Origin: Acidobacteriota bacterium
GTDB taxonomy: Bacteria; Acidobacteriota; Blastocatellia; UBA7656
Direction of reading: 5' to 3'
NCBI GenBank assembly: GCA_040754075.1
Contig: JBFMDH010000014.1
Coordinates: 1 to 64,000, forward strand
Length of the DNA: 64,000 bases
The notes under the pieces are model-generated. The model saw only the letters and a list, made by a program, of their open reading frames with translations. It did not search any database and was not told where the DNA came from. Positions within the stretch are counted from its first letter, which is position 1. Each line of letters starts with the position of its first letter. Made by a program: the position numbers and the translations under genes. Positions 7,621 to 15,824 of this stretch are shown here, piece after piece.

Positions 7621-7727
7621 ACACGATGACTTGTTGTTGTTGTAGAAACTAGATTGCTTTTTGGCTCGTCTGACGGCAAAAGCAATCTCTGTCTATTCGC
7701 ACCGTTTGTGTGATTCGTGGCTTTTTT
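7595..7727 (+). terminator. Long attenuator-like hairpin ending in a T run
   Basis: Nested stems: GCCACGAAT 7595-7603 with ATTCGTGGC 7713-7721; TAGACAAAC 7604-7612 with GTTTGTGTG 7704-7712 (one mismatch); CGAATAGACA 7614-7623 with TGTCTATTCG 7690-7699; and the inner stem AGATTGCTTTT 7651-7661 with AAAAGCAATCT 7678-7688. Six T follow at 7722-7727. The poly-Cys peptide lies in the enclosed segment. The structure could end transcription after mec or attenuate the fusion gene at 7859. Confidence 0.65.
7626..7652 (+). CDS. Poly-cysteine leader peptide MTCCCCRN
   Basis: ATG-ACT-TGT-TGT-TGT-TGT-AGA-AAC-TAG: four consecutive cysteine codons in an eight-residue frame inside the leader of a sulfur-transfer gene. 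Runs of regulatory codons mark attenuation peptides, and polycysteine leaders are known to control cysteine genes in mycobacteria. The frame has no strong ribosome site of its own; coupling to the peptide at 7579 is plausible. Its stop codon overlaps the 5' arm of a perfect 11-base hairpin (7651-7661 with 7678-7688). Confidence 0.6.
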   Translation: MTCCCCRN

Positions 7728-7793
7728 ATTTGGTTGAAAATGATGCGATGGATTGAATGTTGGTCAGCGACCGACGTTAAACAAATCGTTCGA

Positions 7794-7818
7794 GGTTGAA
7801 CAAGCGGTTTTGACCGCG
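7794..7818 (+). repeat. Dispersed repeat copy A (GCGGTTTTGACCGC core)
   Basis: GGTTGAACAAGCGG-TTTTGACCGCG resembles the elements at 27333-27358 and 57381-57439 in sequence and orientation. It lies just upstream of the carrier-E1-rhodanese gene. Confidence 0.55.
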
Positions 7819-7858
7819 CGATTGAAATTAAAAAATAGCAACGAATGAGGAGAGTGTT

Positions 7859-9319
7859 ATGTCAATCAATATTTTAATACCTACGGCGCTTAGAAATTTT
7901 ACGGGCGGCAATGACACAGTGGCGGTTGCGGGCAACACCGTCAATACGGCGCTCGATTCGCTTACTCGCCAATACCCGGCATTGAAAAAGCATCTTTATA
8001 ACGAACGCGGCGAATTGCGCCAGTTCGTCAACATTTATGTCAACGACGAAGATGCGCGACATCTTGAAAAAGGCGCCACCACTGTTAAAGAAGGCGATAC
8101 CTTGAGCATCGTTCCGTCAATTGCCGGAGGTTCGGCGGTGGTAGAAAACCGTGTGAAGGAAAGCGCGAAAGATGAGGTTGAGTTGAGCCGCGATGAAATC
8201 CTGCGTTACAGTCGCCATCTCATCATGCCCGAAGTTGCGCTTGAGGGGCAGAAGAAATTAAAAGCCGCAAGTGTGCTCTGCATCGGCGCAGGGGGCTTAG
8301 GTTCACCATTGATTATGTACCTGGCAGCCGCAGGCATCGGGCGATTGGGACTCGTGGATTTCGACGTTGTGGATTTTACCAACCTGCAACGGCAGATCAT
8401 TCATTCCACCGCCAACGTTGGAAAATCAAAATTGCAATCCGCCAAAGAACGCATTAACGAAATCAATCCGTTCGTTCAAGTCGACACTTATGAAACCGCT
8501 TTGACTTCGGAAAACGCGCTGGAGCTATTCAAAGATTACGACATCATCATTGATGGGACAGATAATTTCCCAACGCGCTATTTAACCAATGATGCTTGTG
8601 TGCTGCTCGGAAAACCCAATGTTTACGGGTCGATTTTCAGATTTGAAGGACAGGCGACGGTCTTCGATGCGAAACGGGGTCCCTGTTATCGCTGTCTGTA
8701 TCCGGAGCCTCCGCCACCCGGCTTAGTACCGAGTTGCGCGGAAGGTGGCGTGCTTGGTGTGTTGCCCGGCATTATCGGCGTGATGCAGGCGATTGAAGCG
8801 GTGAAGTTAATTTTAGGCAAAGGCGATTCCTTGATCGGGCGGTTGATGTTGTTCGATGCGTTGAAGATGCGGTTTCGCGAATTGAAACTCAGAAAAAATC
8901 CCGATTGCCCGATTTGCGGCGAAAACCGCACCATCAATGAGTTGATTGACTATCAGGAATTTTGCGGTGTGATACAGCACGACGAAGTGACTGTCGGAAA
9001 AGAATATGAAATTACCCCGCTTGAATTGAACACCAAAATTGCTCGAGGCGATGATTTCGTTTTGGTTGATGTTCGCGAACCGCAGGAATTTGCCATCGGG
9101 CGCATTCCCGGTTCAACGTTGATCCCGCTTGCGACTGTGCCCGAACGATTGCATGAACTCTCGACCGCAAATGAAATCGTGGTGCATTGCAAGAGCGGCG
9201 TGCGTAGCGGCAAGGCGGTTGAGTTAATGAAGCAGGCTGGCTTCCGCCGCGTGAAGAATTTAGTCGGCGGCATTTTGCGCTGGTCTGATGATGTTGACCC
9301 GACTGTGCCTAAGTATTAA
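7859..9319 (+). CDS. Sulfur carrier-ThiF/MoeB E1-rhodanese fusion
   Basis: 486 residues in three domains. Residues 1-91 are a ThiS/MoaD-like carrier ending IVPSIAGG. From about 108 to 375 is an E1-like adenylyltransferase with GAGGLGS (143-149), NLQRQ, CYRC/CPIC zinc cysteines and VPSCAEGG. From about 385 to 486 is a rhodanese with active-site Cys444 in HCKSGVRS. The E1 would activate carrier C-termini with ATP and the rhodanese would supply persulfide sulfur. The carrier's Gly90-Gly91 is followed directly by Ser-Ala, so it cannot be thiocarboxylated unless the chain is cut there. AGGAGAGTGTT precedes the ATG. The poly-Cys leader lies 5'. Confidence 0.9.
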   Translation: MSINILIPTALRNFTGGNDTVAVAGNTVNTALDSLTRQYPALKKHLYNERGELRQFVNIYVNDEDARHLEKGATTVKEGDTLSIVPSIAGGSAVVENRVKESAKDEVELSRDEILRYSRHLIMPEVALEGQKKLKAASVLCIGAGGLGSPLIMYLAAAGIGRLGLVDFDVVDFTNLQRQIIHSTANVGKSKLQSAKERINEINPFVQVDTYETALTSENALELFKDYDIIIDGTDNFPTRYLTNDACVLLGKPNVYGSIFRFEGQATVFDAKRGPCYRCLYPEPPPPGLVPSCAEGGVLGVLPGIIGVMQAIEAVKLILGKGDSLIGRLMLFDALKMRFRELKLRKNPDCPICGENRTINELIDYQEFCGVIQHDEVTVGKEYEITPLELNTKIARGDDFVLVDVREPQEFAIGRIPGSTLIPLATVPERLHELSTANEIVVHCKSGVRSGKAVELMKQAGFRRVKNLVGGILRWSDDVDPTVPKY

Positions 9320-9350
9320 GCTGACATCAAAACAACGAGGTGAAGGCGTT

Positions 9351-9545
9351 ATGAGTAAAGATATCGAAGAAGTAAGTCAAACAGACCTATCTCAAGGTGT
9401 AACACAAGAGCAGGAATTCAAAAAAAAACTTGCCCTTGAAGCTTTGGCGGATTTGCGAGAAAAGTATCACACCCTTCCACCCCTTGATGCAGAAGTTCTA
9501 ATACGTGAGGGCAGAGATGCAGCAAGCCGACGATTTGAAAAATAA
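9351..9545 (+). CDS. Putative antitoxin of PIN-type pair
   Basis: 64 residues, acidic N-terminal half with helical character (EEFKKKLALEALADLREKYH-type pattern) and a short basic tail. I recognise no named antitoxin family. It is called an antitoxin from its size, its overlap of 29 bases with the PIN gene downstream, and the ribosome-site-like AGGTGAAGG before ATG 9351. The longer frame back to 9288 overlaps the upstream fusion gene and is rejected. Confidence 0.55.
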   Translation: MSKDIEEVSQTDLSQGVTQEQEFKKKLALEALADLREKYHTLPPLDAEVLIREGRDAASRRFEK

Positions 9546-9957
9546 CGTTGTAGTAGATGCTAATTTGTTTGTCGTCATGGCTGGCAATGATTCTCGCGGA
9601 CTTTTGGTATTAGAACGATTTGCAGATTGGATTGATAGCGGGGTCAAAATTCACGCGCCTGAATTATCGCGCTATGAATTTGCCAATGCCGTACCCCGGC
9701 TCATTGTTGCAGGCATTTTAATACAGAGCGACCTGGATGAGGCTTTAGGCAAGGTGGATGTGCTACCTGTTCAATATCATCATCTGTCTAATCCGAAACG
9801 AGTGATTGAAATCTCAATTATGCTTGGTCGTCAAAACGCTTATGATGCAGCATACTTAGCCTTAGCTGAAGAACTGAGTTGTGAGTTATGGACATTGGAC
9901 GGCCCGCTATATCGCAACGCAAAAGGCTATGGATTCGCGGTTAATCTTATTTCGTAA
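9517..9957 (+). CDS. PIN-domain ribonuclease toxin (VapC-like)
   Basis: 146 residues of PIN fold. The first acidic residue is Asp14 in VVVDANLFV, a middle Glu lies in RYEFAN, and later acids lie in YDAAYLALAE and TLDGPLY. VapC-type proteins cleave RNA and are held by a cognate antitoxin. GAGG at 9507-9510 is six bases from ATG 9517, favouring it over GTG 9505. The gene overlaps the putative antitoxin, as is typical of these modules. The acidic site looks intact. Confidence 0.75.
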   Translation: MQQADDLKNNVVVDANLFVVMAGNDSRGLLVLERFADWIDSGVKIHAPELSRYEFANAVPRLIVAGILIQSDLDEALGKVDVLPVQYHHLSNPKRVIEISIMLGRQNAYDAAYLALAEELSCELWTLDGPLYRNAKGYGFAVNLIS

Positions 9958-9968
9958 CTAATCTGAAA

Positions 9969-11420
9969 ATGCAACCATCACTGCAAACCCAAACACACCA
10001 CAAACTGCCGCAGCGTGTTGTTGATAAACTCAAAGCCGCGATTGGTGAACGCTATGTTTTAACCGAACGCGATGAACTTGTCGTTTATGAATCGGACGCG
10101 CTGACCATCGTCAAACAATTGCCTGCCGCCGTGGTGATTCCCAAAAACACCGAAGAGGTTGCAGCCGTCGTTTGCATCCTTGCTGAAGAAAAGATTTCGT
10201 TTACAGCGCGCGGCGCGGGCACCGGACTGACGGGCGGGTCACTGCCAATGAACAATGGCGTCACCATTGAAACCGCAAGAATGAATCGCATCTTGCAGGT
10301 CGATTATGAAAATCGCATTGCTGTGGTTGAACCCGGCGTCATTAACGTTCATCTGTCGCAAGCCACATCGCCAGCCGGTTTTCATTACGCGCCAGACCCT
10401 TCGAGTCAAATGGCATGCACGCTTGGCGGCAATGTTGCGCAAAACAGCGGCGGTCCCCATTGTTTGAAATATGGCGCAACCGTCAATCACATTCTCGCGC
10501 TTGAAGTGGTTTTGCCATCGGGCGAAATCATCAATATCGGCAGCAGCACGGCAGATTTTACGGGCTATGATTTAACCGGGGTGTTCGTGGGTTCCGAAGG
10601 CACCTGCGGCATTGCGACGAAAATCACTTTGAAACTCACACGTTTGCCACAAAGCGTGAAAACCCTGCTTGCCGAATTTATGACCGTCACCGACGCGAGC
10701 CGCGCGGTTTCGGAAATCATTGCCGCCGGAATTTTGCCTGCGGCTCTGGAGATGATTGACCGCGCGACGATTGTGGCGGTTGAAAATTCGATTTTCGCCG
10801 GAGGCTTTCCGACCGATGTTGCGGCGCTCTTGATTATCGAAGTTGATGGCTTGCAGGTTGGCATTGATGAAGCCGCCACGCAAGCTGCGGAAATCTGTTT
10901 GCGAAATAACGCGCGTGCCGTGCGTGTTGCCAAAGACGACGCCGAACGCGCGAAACTCTGGGGCGCAAGAAAGCGCGCATTCGGAGCGATGGGCAGAGTC
11001 TCCGCCGATTTGATGGTGCAGGACGCGGTGATTCCACGCTCGAAACTTCCCGAAGTGCTCGATGAAATTTATGCCATCGCCTCGAAGTACCAATTGAATG
11101 TCGCCAATGTTTTTCATGCAGGAGATGGCAATCTGCATCCGAACATCAGTTATGACGGGCGTGATGCGGATGAAGCGCGGCGCGTCAAACTCGCAGGTAA
11201 AGAGATTATGCAATTGTGCGTTGATGCCGGTGGTTCGATTACCGGCGAACACGGCATCGGCTTGGATAAGATTGATTACATCGAAATGATTTTTTCGGAT
11301 GCCGATTTGGAACGCATGCTGGCGGTAAAAAATGTTTTTAATCCAACCGGGCTTTGCAATCCCGGCAAAATGATTCCCGCAACCAAAACCTGCCGTTATT
11401 GCAGTTTTACTTTGGAATGA
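9969..11420 (+). CDS. glcD: Glycolate oxidase subunit GlcD (FAD)
   Basis: 483 residues of FAD-binding-4/FAD-oxidase-C enzyme. GAGTGLTGGSLP and the GGNVAQNSGGPHCLKYG region form the FAD site, and the C-terminal part holds HAGDGNLHPNI and GEHGIGLDK, typical of GlcD and D-lactate dehydrogenase relatives. It oxidises glycolate or another 2-hydroxy acid and passes electrons to the GlcE-GlcF partners. Those partners are encoded at 14478-17171, separated from glcD by about 3 kb of unrelated genes. The ATG at 9969 lies 12 bases after the toxin stop. Confidence 0.85.
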   Translation: MQPSLQTQTHHKLPQRVVDKLKAAIGERYVLTERDELVVYESDALTIVKQLPAAVVIPKNTEEVAAVVCILAEEKISFTARGAGTGLTGGSLPMNNGVTIETARMNRILQVDYENRIAVVEPGVINVHLSQATSPAGFHYAPDPSSQMACTLGGNVAQNSGGPHCLKYGATVNHILALEVVLPSGEIINIGSSTADFTGYDLTGVFVGSEGTCGIATKITLKLTRLPQSVKTLLAEFMTVTDASRAVSEIIAAGILPAALEMIDRATIVAVENSIFAGGFPTDVAALLIIEVDGLQVGIDEAATQAAEICLRNNARAVRVAKDDAERAKLWGARKRAFGAMGRVSADLMVQDAVIPRSKLPEVLDEIYAIASKYQLNVANVFHAGDGNLHPNISYDGRDADEARRVKLAGKEIMQLCVDAGGSITGEHGIGLDKIDYIEMIFSDADLERMLAVKNVFNPTGLCNPGKMIPATKTCRYCSFTLE

Positions 11421-11527
11421 AGTTGAAGACGGATGATGAATCAACAATAGAGATAAGGGAATTAGAAACAAGAGAAATTTCTTTATGGCAAATAATATCA
11501 AGTGGTATGATTTGACATCATTCGATT

Positions 11528-11758
11528 ATGAACTATCAAGACATCATTACTATTGAGCCGGGCAAGAGAGGTGGAAAGGCTTGCATTCGCGGGATGCGAA
11601 TGACGGTCACGGATGTTTTGGAATATCTCGCAAGCGGCATGACTCAGGAAGAGATATTAGAAGATTTTCCTGATTTGACCGCTGAAGATATTCGCGCTTG
11701 TTTAGCTTACGCCGCAGACCGTGAGCGAAAACTTGCCACGCCGCCTTATGAGAATTGA
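11528..11758 (+). CDS. DUF433 antitoxin
   Basis: 76 residues with the DUF433 pattern: the start YQDIITIEPGKRGGKACIRGMR, helix-turn-helix-like VTDVLEYLASGMTQEEILEDFPDL, then TAEDIRACLAYAADRE. DUF433 proteins are DNA-binding antitoxins that pair with DUF5615 PIN-like toxins. The expected partner starts in the overlapping TGATG but is interrupted by stops, so this antitoxin may be an orphan. Confidence 0.8.
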   Translation: MNYQDIITIEPGKRGGKACIRGMRMTVTDVLEYLASGMTQEEILEDFPDLTAEDIRACLAYAADRERKLATPPYEN

Positions 11759-12090
11759 TGAAACTTCTCTTTGACCAAAACCTTACTCATCGGTTGGTTA
11801 AATCGCTTGCCGATATTTATCCCGACAGCGTTCATGTCCGTCAAGTAGGGTTGCGAGAGACAACTGATAAAGAAATTTGAGACTATGCAGAGAAAAACGG
11901 TTTCACAATCATTTCTAAAGATTCGGACTTTCAACAAATGAGCGGACTGCATGGCAGTCCGCCAAAGGTGATTTGGCTGCGCGTTGGAAATTGCTCGGTA
12001 ACAACTATCGAAGCATAATTAAGAAAACATTCGGTTACCATTCACACATTCGATTTATCGCCGGATAAAACTTTTCTTGTATTGCCTTAA
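11758..12090 (+). pseudogene. Degenerate DUF5615 toxin gene
   Basis: The frame starting in the TGATG overlap reads MKLLFDQNLTHRLVKSLADIYP, the DUF5615 N-terminus with its first acidic residue. It continues with DYAEKNGFTIISKDSDF and KVIWLRVGNCS, and ends TFDLSPDKTFLVLP. Two in-frame stops break it: TGA at 11878-11880, where the family usually has Trp, and TAA at 12016-12018, one base from a Leu codon. No frameshift is needed to read the whole domain, so the loss looks recent. Confidence 0.75.
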
Positions 12091-12093
12091 TTT

Positions 12094-12870
12094 ATGGCGC
12101 GAGAGTTTCTTTACAGAGAATTGCCGGATGATGACTTTGCGGTAAAGAATCGCCACAATTCCAAAAAATCACAACAGGAAATGATTTGGATCGCGGAAGC
12201 GGCGAAATTCGCAGGCGAAGGTTCGGAGGTGTTTGTCGCCGGGTGCGGGTGGATGTTTGAAATTATCAAAGTGGAAAGCGGCAAAATCGCTTATATTCGG
12301 GATGGCAAACTCATCAATCCGCAATCCGAATTTTTCGCCGTGTTCTATGCGCCATTTTCTATCATTAAAATTTCCATTGCGGATGTGAAGATGCGTTGGG
12401 CAGGCATCGGCGCGGCTTCAACCACTGCCCCGGCATCCTGGATGACAGTGCCGTTGATTTTCGATTTGCCGATTGCGGCGCTGCCGAAAAATGCCGATGA
12501 AATGATTGAGATATTAAAAACGCCGCGCCGGTTTCAATCCATTGAAATCAACACCAAACCCTCGTTGCTTGCCAAACGCGCCAAAAAAATCATTGATGAA
12601 AATTGGTTGGCGTCGCCTTCGATTGCCGCCATCGCGCGAACGCTCAAGGTGTCGCACCCGCATCTCACCAGACAGTTTAAAAAAGATTACGGGCTTGCGC
12701 CGAAAACCTATCTGCACAAGGTCCGCCTGCATTTTGCCATCTGGAAATTGTCGCAGGGCGAAAAGATTGCCAATGTGTCGTTCGATTCCGGCTATAACGA
12801 TTTAAGCCGATTTTACAAACAATTTCGCAAATTTATGAAAACCTCGCCGGGCAGTTGCAGAATCTTTTAA
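12094..12870 (+). CDS. AraC-type helix-turn-helix regulator
   Basis: 258 residues. About 150 N-terminal residues form an unrecognised sensor-like domain. The AraC DNA-binding region follows from about 165, with SIAAIARTLKVSHPHLTRQFKKDYG as helix-turn-helix 1 (given here as its span, residues about 177-201) and ANVSFDSGYNDLSRFYKQFRK-like second half. The C-terminus is complete with TSPGSCR. It begins three bases after the broken toxin and has no evident target nearby. A small-molecule ligand is likely but unknown. Confidence 0.7.
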   Translation: MAREFLYRELPDDDFAVKNRHNSKKSQQEMIWIAEAAKFAGEGSEVFVAGCGWMFEIIKVESGKIAYIRDGKLINPQSEFFAVFYAPFSIIKISIADVKMRWAGIGAASTTAPASWMTVPLIFDLPIAALPKNADEMIEILKTPRRFQSIEINTKPSLLAKRAKKIIDENWLASPSIAAIARTLKVSHPHLTRQFKKDYGLAPKTYLHKVRLHFAIWKLSQGEKIANVSFDSGYNDLSRFYKQFRKFMKTSPGSCRIF

Positions 12871-13049
12871 CCTCTCAACGCATATCAAAAAACGCCAAGA
12901 CTTTCGATGCCGATTTTTTTTACAATTTCAGGATAGCCGACGAACCAAACGGAAATAGCCGAATAAACAGAAGGCGCGGTCGGTGGATTTGAAATTGCAG
13001 ATGGCGTAGATCACTCGCTTATAAAACTCATTGGTGAAAGGAGCGTGCA

Positions 13050-13592
13050 ATGCCGACGACGAGAAAAAATATCGGAAAGAAAATCGCGGAGGTGAAAACC
13101 AATCCGACCGCCTCTCGCCCACATATGCCGGATTATGGTATTCCGAAAAACCGCAAAGGGATGCTCGATTGGTCGCATGTGGCTGAGCGCATGAATGCCG
13201 CCGAACGTTACTGGGTTTGTTCAGTCGATAGTGCCGGACAACCGCACGCCACACCGGTTGACGGCATCTGGATTGACGACCGGCTCTATTTTGGCGGCAG
13301 TCCGAAAACCCGCCGACATCGCAATATCAAAGAAAATCCGGCGGTGTGCATTCATCTGGAAAACGCGATGGATGTGGTGATTCTGCAAGGTGAAGCGCAC
13401 GAATATCATGCGCCAACCTATGAGTTCGCGGTTCAGCTTGCAGAGGCTTCAAAGAAAAAATATGGCTATGCGCCGCCGCCGGAAATGTATCAGAAAGGTG
13501 AAGGTGTGCTGATGTTTCGCCCGAAAAAAGTCCTGGCGTGGACGCAATTTCCCAAAGATGCAACGCGCTGGCAGTTGGCTGGCGATAATTAA
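13050..13592 (+). CDS. Pyridoxamine 5'-phosphate oxidase-family protein
   Basis: 180 residues with a split-barrel flavin/F420-binding fold. [21 protein letters not shown] is the first strand pair (residues about 51-71), [19 protein letters not shown] the phosphate-binding turn, and [19 protein letters not shown] the end. Such proteins bind FMN or F420 and reduce varied small molecules, or act in heme or oxidative-stress handling; the substrate is unknown. AAAGGAGCG precedes ATG 13050. It stands alone between the regulator and the FHA gene. Confidence 0.75.
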   Translation: MPTTRKNIGKKIAEVKTNPTASRPHMPDYGIPKNRKGMLDWSHVAERMNAAERYWVCSVDSAGQPHATPVDGIWIDDRLYFGGSPKTRRHRNIKENPAVCIHLENAMDVVILQGEAHEYHAPTYEFAVQLAEASKKKYGYAPPPEMYQKGEGVLMFRPKKVLAWTQFPKDATRWQLAGDN

Positions 13593-13707
13593 TCAAGCGT
13601 TAAACAACCTTGATTCCATTGCTTGATTTTAAATTCATTATAAATTCAGGTGCCGGGCGATAGAAGCATTTGAAGAATCTCAGGGTTTCCCGCAAAATAA
13701 ATCCTCT

Positions 13708-14454
13708 ATGGCAATTTTGCGATTCGATTCCAATTCGCGTAGAGGAGAAGCCATCGAACTTCACGCCGACAAAATGGTTTTCGGTCGGCACCTCTCCTGC
13801 CATTGTGTGTTGAATCACCCAACTGTTTCGCGAGAACATTTTTTTATTGAATGCACCGCCGATAAATTTTTCGTCGTTGATAACGAGAGCGGCAATGGAA
13901 CTTTTGTTAATGGCGAACGCATCACCTGGATGGAATTGACCGAAGGTGATGTCATCAAGGCTGGTCCCTTTTCTCTGCGATTTGAAAAATCGCTCGAAGA
14001 GCAGCAAACCTTAATCGCCAATTTTGATGCCAGCCCCGAAAGCCTTTTCGATGAAGAGCAGCGCCGCATTTATCCCGGCGAATACCTCGAAGGCATTCGC
14101 CATTTCAATGGCGGACGATATTTTGAAGCCCACGAAATCTGGGAAGAAATCTGGGTGCGGTCATCTGATGAGAAACGTCTGTTTTATCAATTACTCATTC
14201 AAGCCGCTGTCGCATTGCATCACTATGATAAAAATAATTTGATTGGCGCGCGCGGATTGTATGCGCGGGTGATGGATAAGGCGCATCGCTTGCCGAAAAT
14301 TTTTATGTCGATGGAACTTGATACTTTCGCGCACGATTTCAACGCCTTCTTTCAGGCAGCGTTTGCCAATGATGATTCTACAACCGCGAAAGTCTCCGTG
14401 CCCTGTCCGTTAATTCACCTGCAAGCCATCGAAGTTGCAAGTGTGGATTTTTAA
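13708..14454 (+). CDS. FHA domain-DUF309 fusion protein
   Basis: 248 residues. Residues 1 to about 95 are an FHA domain, which binds phosphothreonine, with FGRHLSCHCVLNHPTVSREHF and NGTFVNGERI giving the usual Gly-Arg, Ser-x-x-His and Asn-Gly marks. Residues about 118-215 are a DUF309 helical domain with FNGGRYFEAHEIWEEIW. DUF309 proteins are usually stand-alone and of unknown function, so the fusion suggests recruitment to a phosphorylated partner. No kinase or phosphatase gene is next to it. It precedes glcE by 23 bases and may be cotranscribed. Confidence 0.8.
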   Translation: MAILRFDSNSRRGEAIELHADKMVFGRHLSCHCVLNHPTVSREHFFIECTADKFFVVDNESGNGTFVNGERITWMELTEGDVIKAGPFSLRFEKSLEEQQTLIANFDASPESLFDEEQRRIYPGEYLEGIRHFNGGRYFEAHEIWEEIWVRSSDEKRLFYQLLIQAAVALHHYDKNNLIGARGLYARVMDKAHRLPKIFMSMELDTFAHDFNAFFQAAFANDDSTTAKVSVPCPLIHLQAIEVASVDF

Positions 14455-14477
14455 TTTTTAAGAGACCAACGACCCTA

Positions 14478-15752
14478 ATGATACAAGACCACAAAATCCT
14501 CGCCCGTTTGCTTGAATCCGTAGTGGGCACGAACAATCTGCTTGAAAATCAAGCCCTGCACATTGATTCAATCACCCCACCACTCATCGTGAAACCTGCC
14601 GAAACCGAACAGGTCGCTGAATGTTTAAACATCTGTGCAAAACAGGGCGCGGCGGTTATCCCCGCGGGCGCGATGAGTTGGCTCGAATGCGGTAATCCCT
14701 TGCGGCGCGGCGAAGTGATTTTGAGTTTGCAAAACCTGAGCCGCGTGATTGATTACAGCCCGGCGGATTTGACGGTTACGGTTGAAGCGGGAATCTCTTT
14801 GCAAACTCTCAATGCCATCGCGAAAACCGAAAGACAATGGTTGCCGTTTGACCCGCCCGGTTCAGTTGATTCGACGCTGGGCGCGATTGCCGCCTGCGCA
14901 TCAAGCGGCGCATTGCGATTCGGATTTGGCACGCCTCGCGATTATGTCATTGGGTTGAGGCTCGCGCACATTGACGGAACCGAAAGCAAATGCGGCGGGC
15001 GCGTCGTCAAAAATGTTGCCGGTTATGATTTGAATAAACTCTATGTCGGCAGTTTCGGAACCCTTGCGGTGATTACCGAACTCAATTTCAAATTGCGCCC
15101 GTTACCCGAACAAATGGCAACCCTGATGATTGCCGCAAAAAATCCTGCGCGACTCGCGGATATTGCCAAAGCCATCTTGAATTCGACTCATCTGCAACCG
15201 GCGTCGATCTATTTAATCAGTCGCATTTCTTCGATTGCCAATGAAGACGCTTTACTGGTGCGCTTTGGCGATAGTGAAACGGTGGTTAAAAATCAAATCG
15301 AAGAGACGACGAATTTATTGGATGAGGATTTTTATCTCAATCTTTTGAACGAAGATGAAGCCGAGCGGCTGTGGTCGGAAGTCGCAAACCTTGATACAAA
15401 AACCTACTGCGCCGTGCGCATCAGTGTGCCGCTTGCCAGCGCCACAAGCGTTTATGAAAAATTGCTCAAAATGTCCGAGGTGAAAATTGCAACGGCGGAT
15501 GTCGGGGTAGGCATCATCCGTTTAGGCTTTGAAGGCAGCAATCAACAATCTATTGATTTGATTAAGCAGATGCGCGTTGAAGCGGCTTGCCTTGGCGGAA
15601 CCTTGTTTGTCGAACGCGCGCCGGAAGCCGTGCGTCAGGCAGCCGACGCCTGGAATGATGTCGGAACGCTTGCGCCTTTAATGAAAGGCATGAAACGCAA
15701 TTTCGACCCGGAATCGCTGCTGAATCCTGGAAAATTTGTCGCGGGTATTTAA
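14478..15752 (+). CDS. glcE: Glycolate oxidase subunit GlcE (FAD-binding)
   Basis: 424 residues with a single FAD-binding-4 domain. VIPAGAMSWLECGNP replaces the longer GlcD form, DPPGSVDSTLGAIAACASSG is the flavin loop, and GGRVVKNVAGYDLNKLYVGS is the family signature. The C-terminus ends NPGKFVAGI. GlcE is a second flavin subunit that assembles with GlcD and GlcF in glycolate oxidation, feeding electrons towards the quinone pool. glcF follows 72 bases downstream. Confidence 0.85.
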   Translation: MIQDHKILARLLESVVGTNNLLENQALHIDSITPPLIVKPAETEQVAECLNICAKQGAAVIPAGAMSWLECGNPLRRGEVILSLQNLSRVIDYSPADLTVTVEAGISLQTLNAIAKTERQWLPFDPPGSVDSTLGAIAACASSGALRFGFGTPRDYVIGLRLAHIDGTESKCGGRVVKNVAGYDLNKLYVGSFGTLAVITELNFKLRPLPEQMATLMIAAKNPARLADIAKAILNSTHLQPASIYLISRISSIANEDALLVRFGDSETVVKNQIEETTNLLDEDFYLNLLNEDEAERLWSEVANLDTKTYCAVRISVPLASATSVYEKLLKMSEVKIATADVGVGIIRLGFEGSNQQSIDLIKQMRVEAACLGGTLFVERAPEAVRQAADAWNDVGTLAPLMKGMKRNFDPESLLNPGKFVAGI

Positions 15753-15824
15753 AGGAAAACCACAGAGCCACCGGGACACAAAGAAGCGTCCGGAAATTTT
15801 TTGTGTTCTCCGGTGAATGAATAA

